64,000 nucleotides of DNA from Nelumbo lutea. Lineage: Eukaryota > Streptophyta > Magnoliopsida > Proteales > Nelumbonaceae. The notes beneath the pieces are model-generated. The model did no database searches. It was not told the DNA's origin and saw only the letters and a program-made list of their open reading frames with translations. Where the stretch lies: the NCBI GenBank assembly GCA_022828595.1, contig JAKGHH010000001.1, positions 206,727,813-206,791,812 of the forward strand, read 5' to 3'. The position numbers were made by a program, and so were the translations under genes. Shown piece by piece: positions 11,214 through 20,781 of the stretch. Within the stretch, counting starts at the first letter, position 1, and each line of letters starts with the position of its first letter.

Positions 11214-11434
11214 ATAGAAGGATAAAAGGTAATGGAGCAGTTAAGTGATTTGGTCAGCTTACTAACAGACAAGGTTAAAAGGCAATTTAGGAACATACAG
11301 AACTGATGAGAGGGATACAGGATCTAGGTCAACATTACCAACAACACAAATTGAGGATGTGGAACCATTAGCAAGGGTGACAGATTGTGATGTTGAGCAA
11401 TGAGATAAGGAGGAAAACACACCTGGAGTTCCAG

Positions 11435-12601
11435 TCATGTGATCGGAGGCTCCAGAGTCAATGATCCAGGGATTGGGTGAGCAAAAGTCGCCGTGTTCTG
11501 CTGTGATTGGATAAACCTCTCATATTCATCACGGGGAACACTCACCATCCCCTTCATGGGACCATCTGTGGATGTAGGAGGCATCTGGTCAGATGAATGA
11601 TTCTCCTGTCTAAAGTTGGAACTTGAGTCACCGGTCGCGGCATGATTGGCCCAGGTTGAGGAAGGACCATGTAGATCATAACAATAGTTGATGGTATGTC
11701 CATCCATACCACAATGAGTGCACTTCCTTGGGCCTGAGCTACGTCCTCTACCACGGGCTCCCCCTGAATCTCTGCTCCCAGTACGACCACCACCACGGTT
11801 ATGAGTAGACCCACCATTGCCACTTCGGCCATATGTAGAACCACTACCATCACGACGGCCAGACTGAGCTCCTCGAGCTCCAACTCTAACACCATGGCCT
11901 CTCAATGCAGCACAGGCAGATCTATCTGAGACATTAGAGTTCTCAGTAGATCCGATAGAAATCCTCTAGAGTCGAGCAAATACCTCTTCTAGGGACGGAA
12001 GAGTTGATCCCCCTAATATCTGAGCCCCTACTGGTTCATATTCAGACTTTAGCTCCACTAAAAATCTAGTCACATCAAGCTGCTCTCTCTGTTGTTGCTG
12101 AATCTTGACATCAGAAGTGAGAGGATGATAGACATTCAACTCATTACGTATGTTCCTCATGATGGCGTAGTACTCCTCAAGACTCTGATTGCCCTATTGC
12201 AGGTTAAAGTACTCTTGATAAAGCTGATAAACTCTGGTTGTTCTGTCCTGCCCCGAATACAATTTCTTCGCATGGTCCCACGTATCTTTGGTAGTATCAA
12301 GGGACATGAAGTTCACACTAATCCTGGGTTCCATACTATTCCACAACCATGTGATGATCTGAGCATCGTCTTGTTCCCAGTCTTCATACTCGTGAGAGTC
12401 AGAAGAGGGTTTCTCCTCTCTGATGTGTTTTACCTTCTTCTTTGCCTTCAGAAAGACTTCAATAGATTTAGCCCAAGGCACATAATTCTCTCCATTTAAT
12501 TTAATGGAGGTCATCTGAACATTCAGGTAGTCTGTAGGCACCATCAGACTAGGTTTATAATCATTATTGTCTCCCATTATGTTATCACCAATTCTGCCCA
12601 C
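11435..12601 (-). pseudogene. Copia C gag, zinc knuckle and protease start
   Basis: Gag N-terminus at 12194-12601 (KLNGENYVPWAKS, ITWLWNSMEP), stop, second gag part at 11966-12160 (RFLVELKSEYEPVGAQILGG), then a basic Gly/Arg-rich stretch and a zinc knuckle CTHCGMDGHTINYC (CX2CX4HX4C) at about 11670-11720. The protease DSGASDHMT motif follows in a shifted frame near 11438-11465. The RGG-rich stretch is unlike the other copias here. At least three breaks separate the parts. Confidence 0.85.
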
Positions 12602-13281
12602 TTGCTGAATTTATTATAACTGAGATCTGCACACTACACACCACTAGGTCACACCTGTCACACTGATTGCAGCACTTATTGTTGCTGGAATGTATGTTCT
12701 TTACACCACAAACCCTAGATCAAACCTGTCACACTTATTTCAGCACTTGTTGTTGCTGAAAAGTGTGCTCACACCACAAACTCTACTCCTACAACTACCT
12801 GAAATCTCACCACTGTATGATCATATCTCTTCCTTCAAAATGCACAAAGAAACCAACAAAAACCCTAGCACTTACTGGCCGAAACCCTAGCATATGGTCT
12901 GAAACACACCTCCTATTTAATCCATAACAGATATCATGCACTGAAATTTCTTACCTTATTGCTGAAGTAACACACATACGAGCAGGAAAGCAGTCCACAC
13001 ACGACAGCCGCTGCACACACACCAGCTACACACAACAGCCACTACCCACATAGTTCGTTTCTCTATTCTTCCTCTACTAGGAAAGGGCGATTTCAAAAAT
13101 CACAGCAACCGACCACATACGACTTGACTGGAGGCATAGAGACCTCCAAGGGAAGAGGGCGATCACTCATTTTCAGCCCTCTTCCTTTTCTCCAATCGAA
13201 CACAGAAAAAAAATGAAAACCCTAGATAGGGTGCGTAGAGAATGAACCCTAGGCAAGCAGAAATCTAGGTAGATTCAAGAT

Positions 13282-13293
13282 GCTCTGATACCA
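13282..13293 (-). promoter_or_regulatory. Copia C primer-binding site
   Basis: TGGTATCAGAGC on the - strand lies immediately inside the 5' LTR. It is complementary to the 3' end of plant initiator Met tRNA, the usual primer of plant copia elements. The same motif occurs at 7329, 7888, 25230, 33671, 39669 and 50393. Confidence 0.85.
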
Positions 13294-13361
13294 TGATAGG
13301 ATTCAGGTCTGCCTTAGAGTTCGGCCTGACTGAGTTCAGTTATGTAGAAGAAGAAAAGGTG

Positions 13362-13428
<67 letters not shown>

Positions 13429-13613
13429 TGGTTCGAACTGAAAGAGTCAACTTGACTTCTCCCAGTCGGCCAGTAAGTATTTATATTATTATTAAAACAT
13501 AACTGAAAAGACCTATGTGCCCTTACTTAAGTTAAGAGCACTTGTTCCAACACAACCTTACAGATCAGCAACATAAATCAAGGTATAAAGACAGAAATAC
13601 CCCTACACTAACA
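13294..13613 (-). repeat. Copia C 5' LTR
   Basis: It has 320 bp. A (TA)10-type run at about 13361-13381 is followed by (GA)n to 13424. Otherwise it is nearly identical to 8034-8325. Confidence 0.95.
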
Positions 13614-13708
13614 GTCTCTAATTAGTGGTACAAAGACTAAACCGCCCCCACTTAAGTATGGGACAGGAAGTCTCTATTAAGACTGCCACATAAGCACATA
13701 ACTTAACA
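13614..13708 (-). repeat. 5' LTR of element D, right half
   Basis: It continues the LTR broken at 8033; the first five bases are the GTCTC target duplication of copia C. It ends CTTAACA at 13708, beyond which copia gag-protease sequence of element A2 resumes. Confidence 0.7.
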
Positions 13709-14902
13709 GAAACAAATTGATTAATCCTTATTCGGCTAGCTCTAACAGATACCTTGTCTCTTCCAAAGGATAAACAATTGGTGGTAAACAAGGTAGATAA
13801 ACTGGTCATATGGTCTGAAACACCCGAATCTATTACCCAGAATGGTCTAGTGTTACCTGGGACTGAAGCATGACATACTGTAGCTCTTGTACCTATGTGA
13901 GCAAAGGCTGAAGTAGGATGAGCAGATGTGGTAGCTGAAGGCTGGGATGAGGATCTAGAAATACCAGCTTCATTCTCTAGCTGTGTCAATGCAGCCCGGG
14001 CAGCAGCTAAGGCATCTAAGGATGTGGTCCTTGTGCTGGAAGTGGTTGCACTATCTACAATAGTTGCTACATTAGCTCTCCCCTTCTTTTTTCTAAATTT
14101 CATTGGCACTAGGTGAGAATGCAACTTCCAACAAGTGTCCCTGGTGTGTTTAGACTTCTTGCAATGATCACAAAAAATGTCTCTTTTGTCTTCCTTCTTA
14201 ATTTCCCTTTTCTTCTCCCCTCCAACATTAGATTTTGTTGCTGCCAATGCTGCTTCTATAGGCTGAAATGATAGCATAACCTTCCTCCTACTCTTTTCAT
14301 TGTGAACGAAAGAGTAGGCTTGAGATAAAGTCGCACTCTACCTAGTGAGAAGTTGCTGTCTTATAATGTCAAAGTTTTGAGTTTCAGACCAGCCAAGAAC
14401 TCAAACACTCTATTTGTTTTAATAAGTTTTCTATATGTTGCTACATCCCTCTGAATTTCCCACTCAATAGTTTCCAAGTGAATAAGTGATCATTTTCATG
14501 CCAAAGGGATTTCAGAGTAACAAAATACATTGAGACTGCCTTCTCCCCTTGCTTGAGGTTATTCACTTCACACTTCAGCTCATAAGCTCTAGCCACATTA
14601 AGAGGTTGAGAATAAGTCTCCTTCATGCTGTCCTAAATCTCCTTGGTTGGTTTTGCCCAAAGGTAGTTTCGGATGATGAGGGGCTGCATAGAGTTGCATA
14701 ACCAAGTTATCACCAAATAGTTCTCTTGAACCCATTTCGGATGTGAAGTATCTTCCTTGGCTGGCTTCTTTGTCTCTGGTCATATAACCTAATTTGCCTC
14801 TACTTCCAATGGCCATCATTGCTGATTGGGCCCACTCCAAGTAATTGGTTCCATCAAACCTAGCAGTGGTAATCTGGAACGAGTTTTCAGTCATGTTACC
14901 AG
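13709..14902 (-). pseudogene. Copia A2 gag-protease relic
   Basis: The gag start MTENSFQITT, then FDGTNYLEWAQS, lies near 14880. MKETYSQPLNVARAYELKCEV is at 14540-14626, the zinc knuckle CDHCKKSKHTRDTC near 14130-14175, and the protease WVIDSGVSDHMT at about 13800-13840 (DSGV instead of DSGA). All match the family of the 34-40 kb element closely, including the PSLFTT-type region. The right edge is a MITE insertion just before the gag start; the left edge is the LTR of element D. Confidence 0.85.
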
Positions 14903-15740
14903 TACCGTTGTCAAGGCGACTAGGTGAGGCTAGGCGACCATGGGGCACCTAGGCGCCTAGGCGATGGAATCTATAAATTTAAAATCTATAGATTTTTATA
15001 CTTCCTAAAGGACCTAAACTATTTTATAAGTTATATTTATTTACTAGCTACACATTACACTAAGCATAATCAATTCAGCATAGCATAAATCAAGTTTCAG
15101 AATTCAGATTTTCAAAATAAAGCATAATGCAAATCAGAAAAATCAATATTGCAATATTCATGTATTTCCTAAATCCTAAGTAAGCAAGCAAACATAATGC
15201 AAATCAGCAAATATTGCAATATACTTATATACAAATAGAAATTAAAAAAAAAATCAGCCATACAATCAAAACAAAACTGATAAAAAAATAAAAGAACATT
15301 AGAGTAGTTCAGCCATGTAAAGAAAAATTAATGAAACAAAATAAAACTCAAACATTTCAAATCTCAGATTTTCAAAAAAATAAAAAAAAAACAAAAGAAT
15401 GGACTCAACTCAAGGAGTCAAGGGGCGGACGACTGTTGGACTCATGGCCTCATGGCCCATGGGGCGGAATGGAAGAAGAAGAATAGGAGTGGAGAGAGGA
15501 TTGACTACTGAGAGGAATAAAGGGGCTCCGCCCCTGTTTTTTTAACTGAAATTTGAAGAAGAAGAAGGACTGGCGCCTGGCCTGGCGGACTGTTTTTTCG
15601 AAAAAAGAAAGGAAAAAATGTTGAAGAAGAAGAAGAAGAAGAACTGAAGAAGAAAAACTTACTTGCCGCTGCCGAAGCTGAGGTGCGATGGAGTTGGGTT
15701 GGGGCTTGAACGCTCGGTTCAGTTCTCCTCCCTCTCCAAT
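14903..15740. mobile_element. MITE2-like element, left end and interior
   Basis: It starts GTTGTCAAGGCGACTAGG, then GAGGCTAGGCGACCATGGGG, the mirror of the right end at 53225-53273. The interior is AT-rich with repeated CATAATGCAAATCAG. A GGGGCTCCGCCCC motif at about 15523 is shared with the repeat element at 52.6-53.1 kb. A clear right terminus was not found, so the end is approximate. Confidence 0.55.
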
Positions 15741-16049
15741 CGAACAAAAGGGTTTTCTTTTAACTTGTCTTAATATTAAAATGATACTATGTAGCAGATG
15801 TATTTTAAAAGAATACAACCACCAATAAAATATCAAACCAATAAATTAAAGAAATCAAATTCTTGGTGTCTATTTATTGTTGTGATTAAAATCTGTGTTG
15901 TTTTTATCTAAATTTCATAGTGTTTCAGCAGAAAAGAATCTCTTTTTGGTCTTCTTGGAGTTTTTTGACCTATTAGTGCTCTACATAGAATGGAGAAGGT
16001 TGGAAGTGAGTTAAAAACACAAGGGGAAGGACTTTTTGGGACTGATAGC
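15741..16049. other. Unassigned AT-rich stretch
   Basis: No gene, repeat or element terminus was recognised here. It lies between two MITE2-related pieces. Confidence 0.3.
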
Positions 16050-16215
16050 CATAGTTGTCAAGGTGTCGCCTAGGCGACTTGGTGGTTTTTTATGGTCGCC
16101 TAGCCCAAATGCCCCAAGTTTTATATATTAGGCGCCCGCCCAGAAACTTAGGTGGGTACCTAGGCACCTACATACAAGTGGGCGCCTACATACCTAGGTT
16201 CCTAAGGGAGAAGCC
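16050..16215. mobile_element. MITE2 fragment
   Basis: It begins ATAGTTGTCAAGGTGTCGCC, the terminal sequence of MITE2, followed by several GGCGCC and CCTAGG motifs. It ends without the opposite terminus where a gypsy LTR begins. Confidence 0.6.
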
Positions 16216-16239
16216 ACAACAACAAGAGGTTAATCCAAG

Positions 16240-16503
16240 TGGGCAGACTGTTAAAACAAAGTAACAGTCCTCCAACAAACTGTGTAACAAACTGTAACAG
16301 TCTTGTAACAAACTATAAACAACTTACCTAGGCTATAAAGACTAGAGGAAGAAAGGATCAAGCAGAACAATTCCATTCGAACATCCATCTCTCTCTCTCT
16401 CTCTGTGTGTCTCTCTGTCTCTCTCCCGGTTCCCCATCTGTTTTCCCCCTCACCTTAGGAGTTTGGTTCACTCGACGAACCCTGAGTTAGGCAGCACTTA
16501 TTA
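16240..16503 (+). repeat. 5' LTR of a + strand gypsy element
   Basis: AACAAACTGTAACAG repeats precede a TATA-like CTATAAAGACTAG at about 16335, then a (CT)n run at 16388-16412. A primer site TTGGAATCAGAGC follows at about 16503-16516. The left edge is not defined because no partner LTR exists in the window. Confidence 0.55.
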
Positions 16504-16518
16504 GTTTGGAATCAGAGC

Positions 16519-17330
16519 TATGACAAATACTCAAGCTATAGCCATGGAGGCACGGGTTGATCAGGTGGATGTTGAGCTTCACTGAGTCTCAGGCGATGTG
16601 CGAGGAGTCAAGGATACACTAACAGAGATCTTATAAAGGTTAGAACAGAACCCACTGGTTGAAGACAGAGAAATCGACCAAGATAGGGTTAGCCAAGGGA
16701 GTAACCGAAGCAGCTCCACCTTGGAAGGAAACACCAAACTGAGCTTTCTGGTCTTCTCAGGAGGAGACACCATCCCTTGGATATATAGGGTGGAAAAATT
16801 CTTTGAGTACAATGAAACGTTCGGACCAGATAGGGTGGCGTTGGTAGCAATGCATCTGGATGGAGATGTGATCCTCTGGTATCAGTGGTATTGTCGAGGG
16901 CACCCTTGTATTTCATGGCTCGACTTTACTGATGCCCTATGTGTCTGATTTGGGGCTTTCGGTTATGAAGATTTTGATGAGAGTCTTGCGAAGATAAAGC
17001 AAGTAGGAAGCGTTTGTGACTACCAATTGGAGTTTGAACTTCTATTGTTAAGAATCGAAGGGTGGCCAGAGAAGGCACTTGTTGGAGCTTTTGTGGGAGG
17101 ACTCAAGGAAGAAATGCAACTAGAGGTCAAGGTGATGCATCCATCAACTGTGATGGCCGCGACAGCCCTAGCCCGCACCCAAGAAGAAAAGATAGCTTAA
17201 GCCCGACGTCTGAACTGCCCATGGCAGCAGACGAACAAATCTTTTATGACACCCAGACCGGAAGGGACGAGAGCCAATAAAGAAGGCAGCATCTTAGGCA
17301 AACCACCAAGTAACTTAGGCCCAAGTCCCG
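16519..17330 (+). pseudogene. Gypsy gag relic
   Basis: This + strand Ty3/gypsy gag starts shortly after the primer site. FSGGDTIPWIYRVEKFFEYN is followed by DRVALVAMHLDGDVILWYQWY, the Retrotrans_gag pattern also seen in the gypsy at 50 kb (RVxLAxFHLxGxAxLWYQ). Later FGGLKEEMQLEV-like and MAATALARTQEEK-like segments occur in shifted frames (17090-17200). Several stops are present, so the gene is dead. Confidence 0.75.
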
Positions 17331-17334
17331 TTAT

Positions 17335-17901
17335 TCTATTCAAGAAACTAACGTGGGCAGAGATGCATTATCGCTGAGACAAAGGTTTTTGCTACAATTG
17401 TGAAGAGAAGTTCGGCCCCGACCATAGATGCAAGTCTCAACAAACCTTCTTATTACAGATTGAGGAAGAAGAAGAGGATCGGCAATCGGAAGAAGGATCG
17501 CCTGTTGGCAAACACTGGGCTGGGACCATACAACAAGAAATCTCGTTATAGGCCCTAACTGGGTTTTCATCACTCCCAAACCATGAGGGTGACAAGTCTA
17601 GTTTGGGGTTGCCAAGTGTCTATCCTCATCGAGAGTGGTAGCACCTTAAACTTTGTAACCACAGTTCTAGTCAAACGATTGGGATTACTAGTTCAGCCCA
17701 CAACCTCTTTTAAGGTCCATGTGGCAAATGGGACCTCACTCCAATGCAATGGAATTTGCACAGGTATTGGGTTACGCATCCAAGGGCAACAATTTGTGGT
17801 TGATCTTTACACACTGGAGTTAAGTGGGGCTGATATTGTATTGGTAACTCAATGGTTGCAGCAACTTTTCTATGCAACTGGGATTTCACGATAGAAGGAA
17901 C
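17335..17901 (+). pseudogene. Gypsy zinc knuckle and aspartic protease relic
   Basis: A zinc-knuckle-like YNCEEKFGPDHRC (17385-17430) is followed by an acidic stretch. The retropepsin at 17583-17894 reads VSILIESGSTLNFV, FKVHVANGTSLQC and FVVDLYTLELSGADIVL. The catalytic DSG is changed to ESG. The frame runs into a MITE at 17902, and WDFTIEGTRVHLQ resumes after it at 19470. RT and integrase are missing. Confidence 0.8.
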
Positions 17902-19469
17902 CAGTGATTTAAAAGGCATGCCTAGGTACACAGGTGAGGCACATTTCAGGGTACGCGCCTCACCTAGGCCCTAGGCACAACCCTTTCAAAAGGCGCACGC
18001 CTGGTGCGCCTAGGCATGCGCCAGATGCGCCTTGCGCCTCAGCCTAGGTGTACGCCTTTTGAAAACTTGGAGCTTTTTTGTTTTTTTTTTGAACATAACG
18101 GCTGGGCTGGGAACCCCAATTCGGTAATGTTGTTCATTCATTCATCCTAATAAAATGTTTTCTTAAAAAGCAATTAAAACTATAAAATCATTATTTTTTG
18201 TGTGAACACTAAGAATTTAAGACCTAATGTGGACTTGTTTGGGCTTGCTTCAAGGGGCATGGCACAAAGGCGGCTCGTAGAATCAGGAATGTAATATTTT
18301 TTATATTACATTACCTACCATAGTTTTCAAGGTGTCTAGGCGATTCTGGGCAACATTGGGGCGCCTAGTCACCTTGTTTCCTAGGCGTCGCCTAGGCGAT
18401 AAAAGTTTTATTATATAAAAAACTGACTTTTGGCTAGTTTCCTAGTTTTATATACCATTGAACATGTATGTTAATTGAAAAAATAGCAATTCTCTTTATT
18501 AGAACATTAAATTTCCTCTAAAAATGTGGCAAATAATCACATCTAAAAGATAAAAATCTTTTACATGTAATTAATTTCATTATTTTCAAAAACAATACTA
18601 CTATAATAAGTATTTAATAGAGCAAATTCATATTAATTAGCAGCTAAAGAAGGTTATTAACTTTATATGATAAATATTCATGATAGAAAGTAAAATGGAA
18701 AAAAAACAAGGATGGAGTTTTTGTTTTATTTAATTAGAGAGAGAATAGAAAAAAAAAGAACTTTATTATTCTATTCTTTCTTTCCTCTTTCTTTTCTCTC
18801 TTTCCTTCTTTCTTTCTTTTTCTCTCCTCAAAACCCTTTGATCTTTTAAATTTCAATAGTAAAACATGAAAACAAAGTATAATTGATATATATAGCATAT
18901 AATAAAATGTATTAACACATGCATTAATAAGATACATCAATATAAATGACATTATAAAAGGCGTCCGCCTTGTCATTTTTGTCGCCTAGGTGGGCGCCTA
19001 GTCGCCTAGAAGGGCGCCTAGTTGCTAAAAGTCAAGGCGTTTGGGCGAGGCTCCCAGCTAAGGGCGCCTAGTTGCCTAGGCGACGCCTTGACAACTATAT
19101 TACCTACTTGAAGTAATGCAATTGAGTGAAAAAAGAGATTAGAGGTTTTATATGCTTGAAAATGTTTTATATGTTTGATTTTATTTTTATATTCTCATTT
19201 GAATATGCTTTACATCTTATGTTTATGTATTTTAATTTTAGATAATAGGTTTTTTATTTTAAAATTTAACTTTATATTTTTTAGTAATCTTATGTTTAAT
19301 ATATTTTGATTTTTTTTGAATTTTTTGGCATTTGTTTTTGAATTTTTTGACATTTTAGCTTTTTTTTTGTATTTTTGTGCCTTGCTTCAAAAAGGCACAC
19401 GCCTCACCTTGCACCTTAGGCACAAATTGACCCCTACACCTTTTTTGTGCCTTGCGCTTTTAAAACACT
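17902..19469. mobile_element. MITE1, complete copy with nested MITE2
   Basis: Ends AGTGATTTAAAAGG at left and, on the opposite strand, AGTGTTTTAAAAGC at right. A perfect 9-bp target duplication AGAAGGAAC lies at 17893-17901 and 19470-19478. The 9-bp duplication fits the Mutator-like superfamily. It is rich in AGGCGC and CCTAGG near both ends, has no coding capacity, and hosts MITE2 at 18319-19098. It inserted in the gypsy protease tail. Confidence 0.9.
18319..19098. mobile_element. MITE2, complete copy nested in MITE1
   Basis: Left end ATAGTTTTCAAGGTGTC, right end (other strand) ATAGTTGTCAAGGCGTC. A perfect 9-bp target duplication ATTACCTAC lies at 18310-18318 and 19099-19107. GGCGCC-rich termini flank a TA-rich core with no reading frame of interest. 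It is a second, distinct Mutator-like MITE family. Confidence 0.92.
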
Positions 19470-19904
19470 AGAAGGAACAAGAGTGCATTTACAAGTATTA
19501 TCGGAGCTTTTGTAGATTTGTACATCAATTGTTGCGCTGTCGTTTTTGCTCTTGCCAGAAAGCCTACATGGATTTCTATCACTCATAGATTTCTCTTTTT
19601 ATATATTCTATTTTGCTATCAAACAAAAAAAATTACCCTAATACATTGTTTAGTATAACATGTTTTGTCCAGAAAATATTATCTTATATTTGCTAAATAG
19701 AAAAAAAGTTACCGCAATATGTGGTGATCTTTTAGTTGAATTTAACCACTTTAATTAACTGTTAGAAATTTAACTACTAAAATTCAACCGTAGATTAGTA
19801 GAAAGTAGCTTTTTTATAAATACTAGCAAAATTGAAAACTTGATAATCTTATCCTCTATAGATGGAAATATTTGTATTATATTATCACGCCTTAAGAATA
19901 TTTA
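19470..19904. other. Gypsy tail then unassigned
   Basis: The first 40 bases complete the gypsy protease frame (EGTRVHLQ). The remainder is AT-rich with nothing recognisable. Confidence 0.35.
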
Positions 19905-20255
19905 GGGCCCGTTTGGCGGGTCTTTCCGTGTGGTCTTTCGGCTCTTTACAAGTCTGGAAGACCGATTTTTGGTCTATTTTTGTTTGGCGCGTGGAAGATC
20001 TAGCCGCCAAAAGACAGAACACCGAAAAGACACGAGAAGTCCATTTTGGGGGCTGATTTCGGGAAGCTCCAAATGAAGCTTCTCGTGTCTTTCACGTTTT
20101 AATCTCGTGTGGAATGATGCGGAAAGACACACGGAAAGTCGTACGTTTGCCAAACGTGCTTTGGGCTGCTCAGATCTTCATGCAAAAGCTCAATGCGTCT
20201 TTTGCATGTCAGAGCTACCAGAAGATCTTCCCAAAAAGACGCATCAAACGGGCCC
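19905..20255. mobile_element. PIF/Harbinger-type MITE, copy 1
   Basis: This element of about 351 bp starts GGGCCCGTTTGGCGGGTC and ends AAACGGGCCC, with the 3-bp duplication TTA at 19902-19904 and 20256-20258. TIR and TTA target both fit the PIF/Harbinger group. A second copy is at 54951-55279. Confidence 0.88.
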
Positions 20256-20258
20256 TTA

Positions 20259-20781
20259 GTATTATATCAGAAGCTTCCTCATCATATTTCCTTAATGAAT
20301 GGTAGAGTTTGTAATCCCACACTGGTTGTGTACAAGAAAGAGAAGCACAGTACTTGCAATCAATGGGCTTTAAAAATTAGAAGGGCAAAAGGTGGCCTTG
20401 TTGCTTCTTATGTGTGGGATACCTGTGTATGTATTTTGAGTCTTTAAAAAATCGGTATGTTTATGAAGGATCTGAAAAAATTCCTATAGCTGTATCTGTG
20501 TTGTGTTGTATTGAGAAGAGTATGGTGGTATAAATCAAAGGGTCGGGGTATTTTTAGCTTTTATTTTTATTTAATCAATATTCATGTCTTTACAGGTTTT
20601 TGTTCTGATGTTATTTTCATGCAATATTCAACTTTCTAATTTGGTACTTAAGTGATTTTTTTTTTTGAGAAATTACTTAAGTTCATTTCATTAATTCATA
20701 ATGAAACATTAAAGTACAGGAGTTACCTCACTGGTTGTTAATGGAGTTTATTATACAATTGTATTTGTAACCTATTGCTAG
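20259..20781. other. Presumed intron of CHFR-like gene
   Basis: No coding motif is visible. The stretch lies between a Harbinger MITE and the first recognised CHFR-like exon, whose acceptor is TATTGCTAG at 20773-20781. Confidence 0.4.

Larger units (their letters stand above)
8034..13613 (-). mobile_element. Copia C, full-length LTR retrotransposon
   Basis: The LTRs are 8034-8325 (3') and 13294-13613 (5'), both TGATAG..CTAACA on the + strand. A perfect 5-bp target duplication GTCTC lies at 8029-8033 and 13614-13618. The primer site is at 13282-13293 and the polypurine tract at 8326-8338. Outside the microsatellite the LTRs differ at about six bases by hand alignment, so the insertion is fairly recent. 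All copia domains (gag, PR, IN, RT, RNase H) are present in order, but stops and frameshifts break them. It sits inside the LTR of element D. Confidence 0.95.

Noticed and set aside
11554..11895. Hydrophobic - strand frame overlapping copia C gag
   Set aside because: It is a shifted frame of the Gly/Arg-rich gag tail.
15505..15836. Serine/phenylalanine-rich - strand frames
   Set aside because: They come from GAAGAAG simple-sequence runs inside a MITE2-like element.
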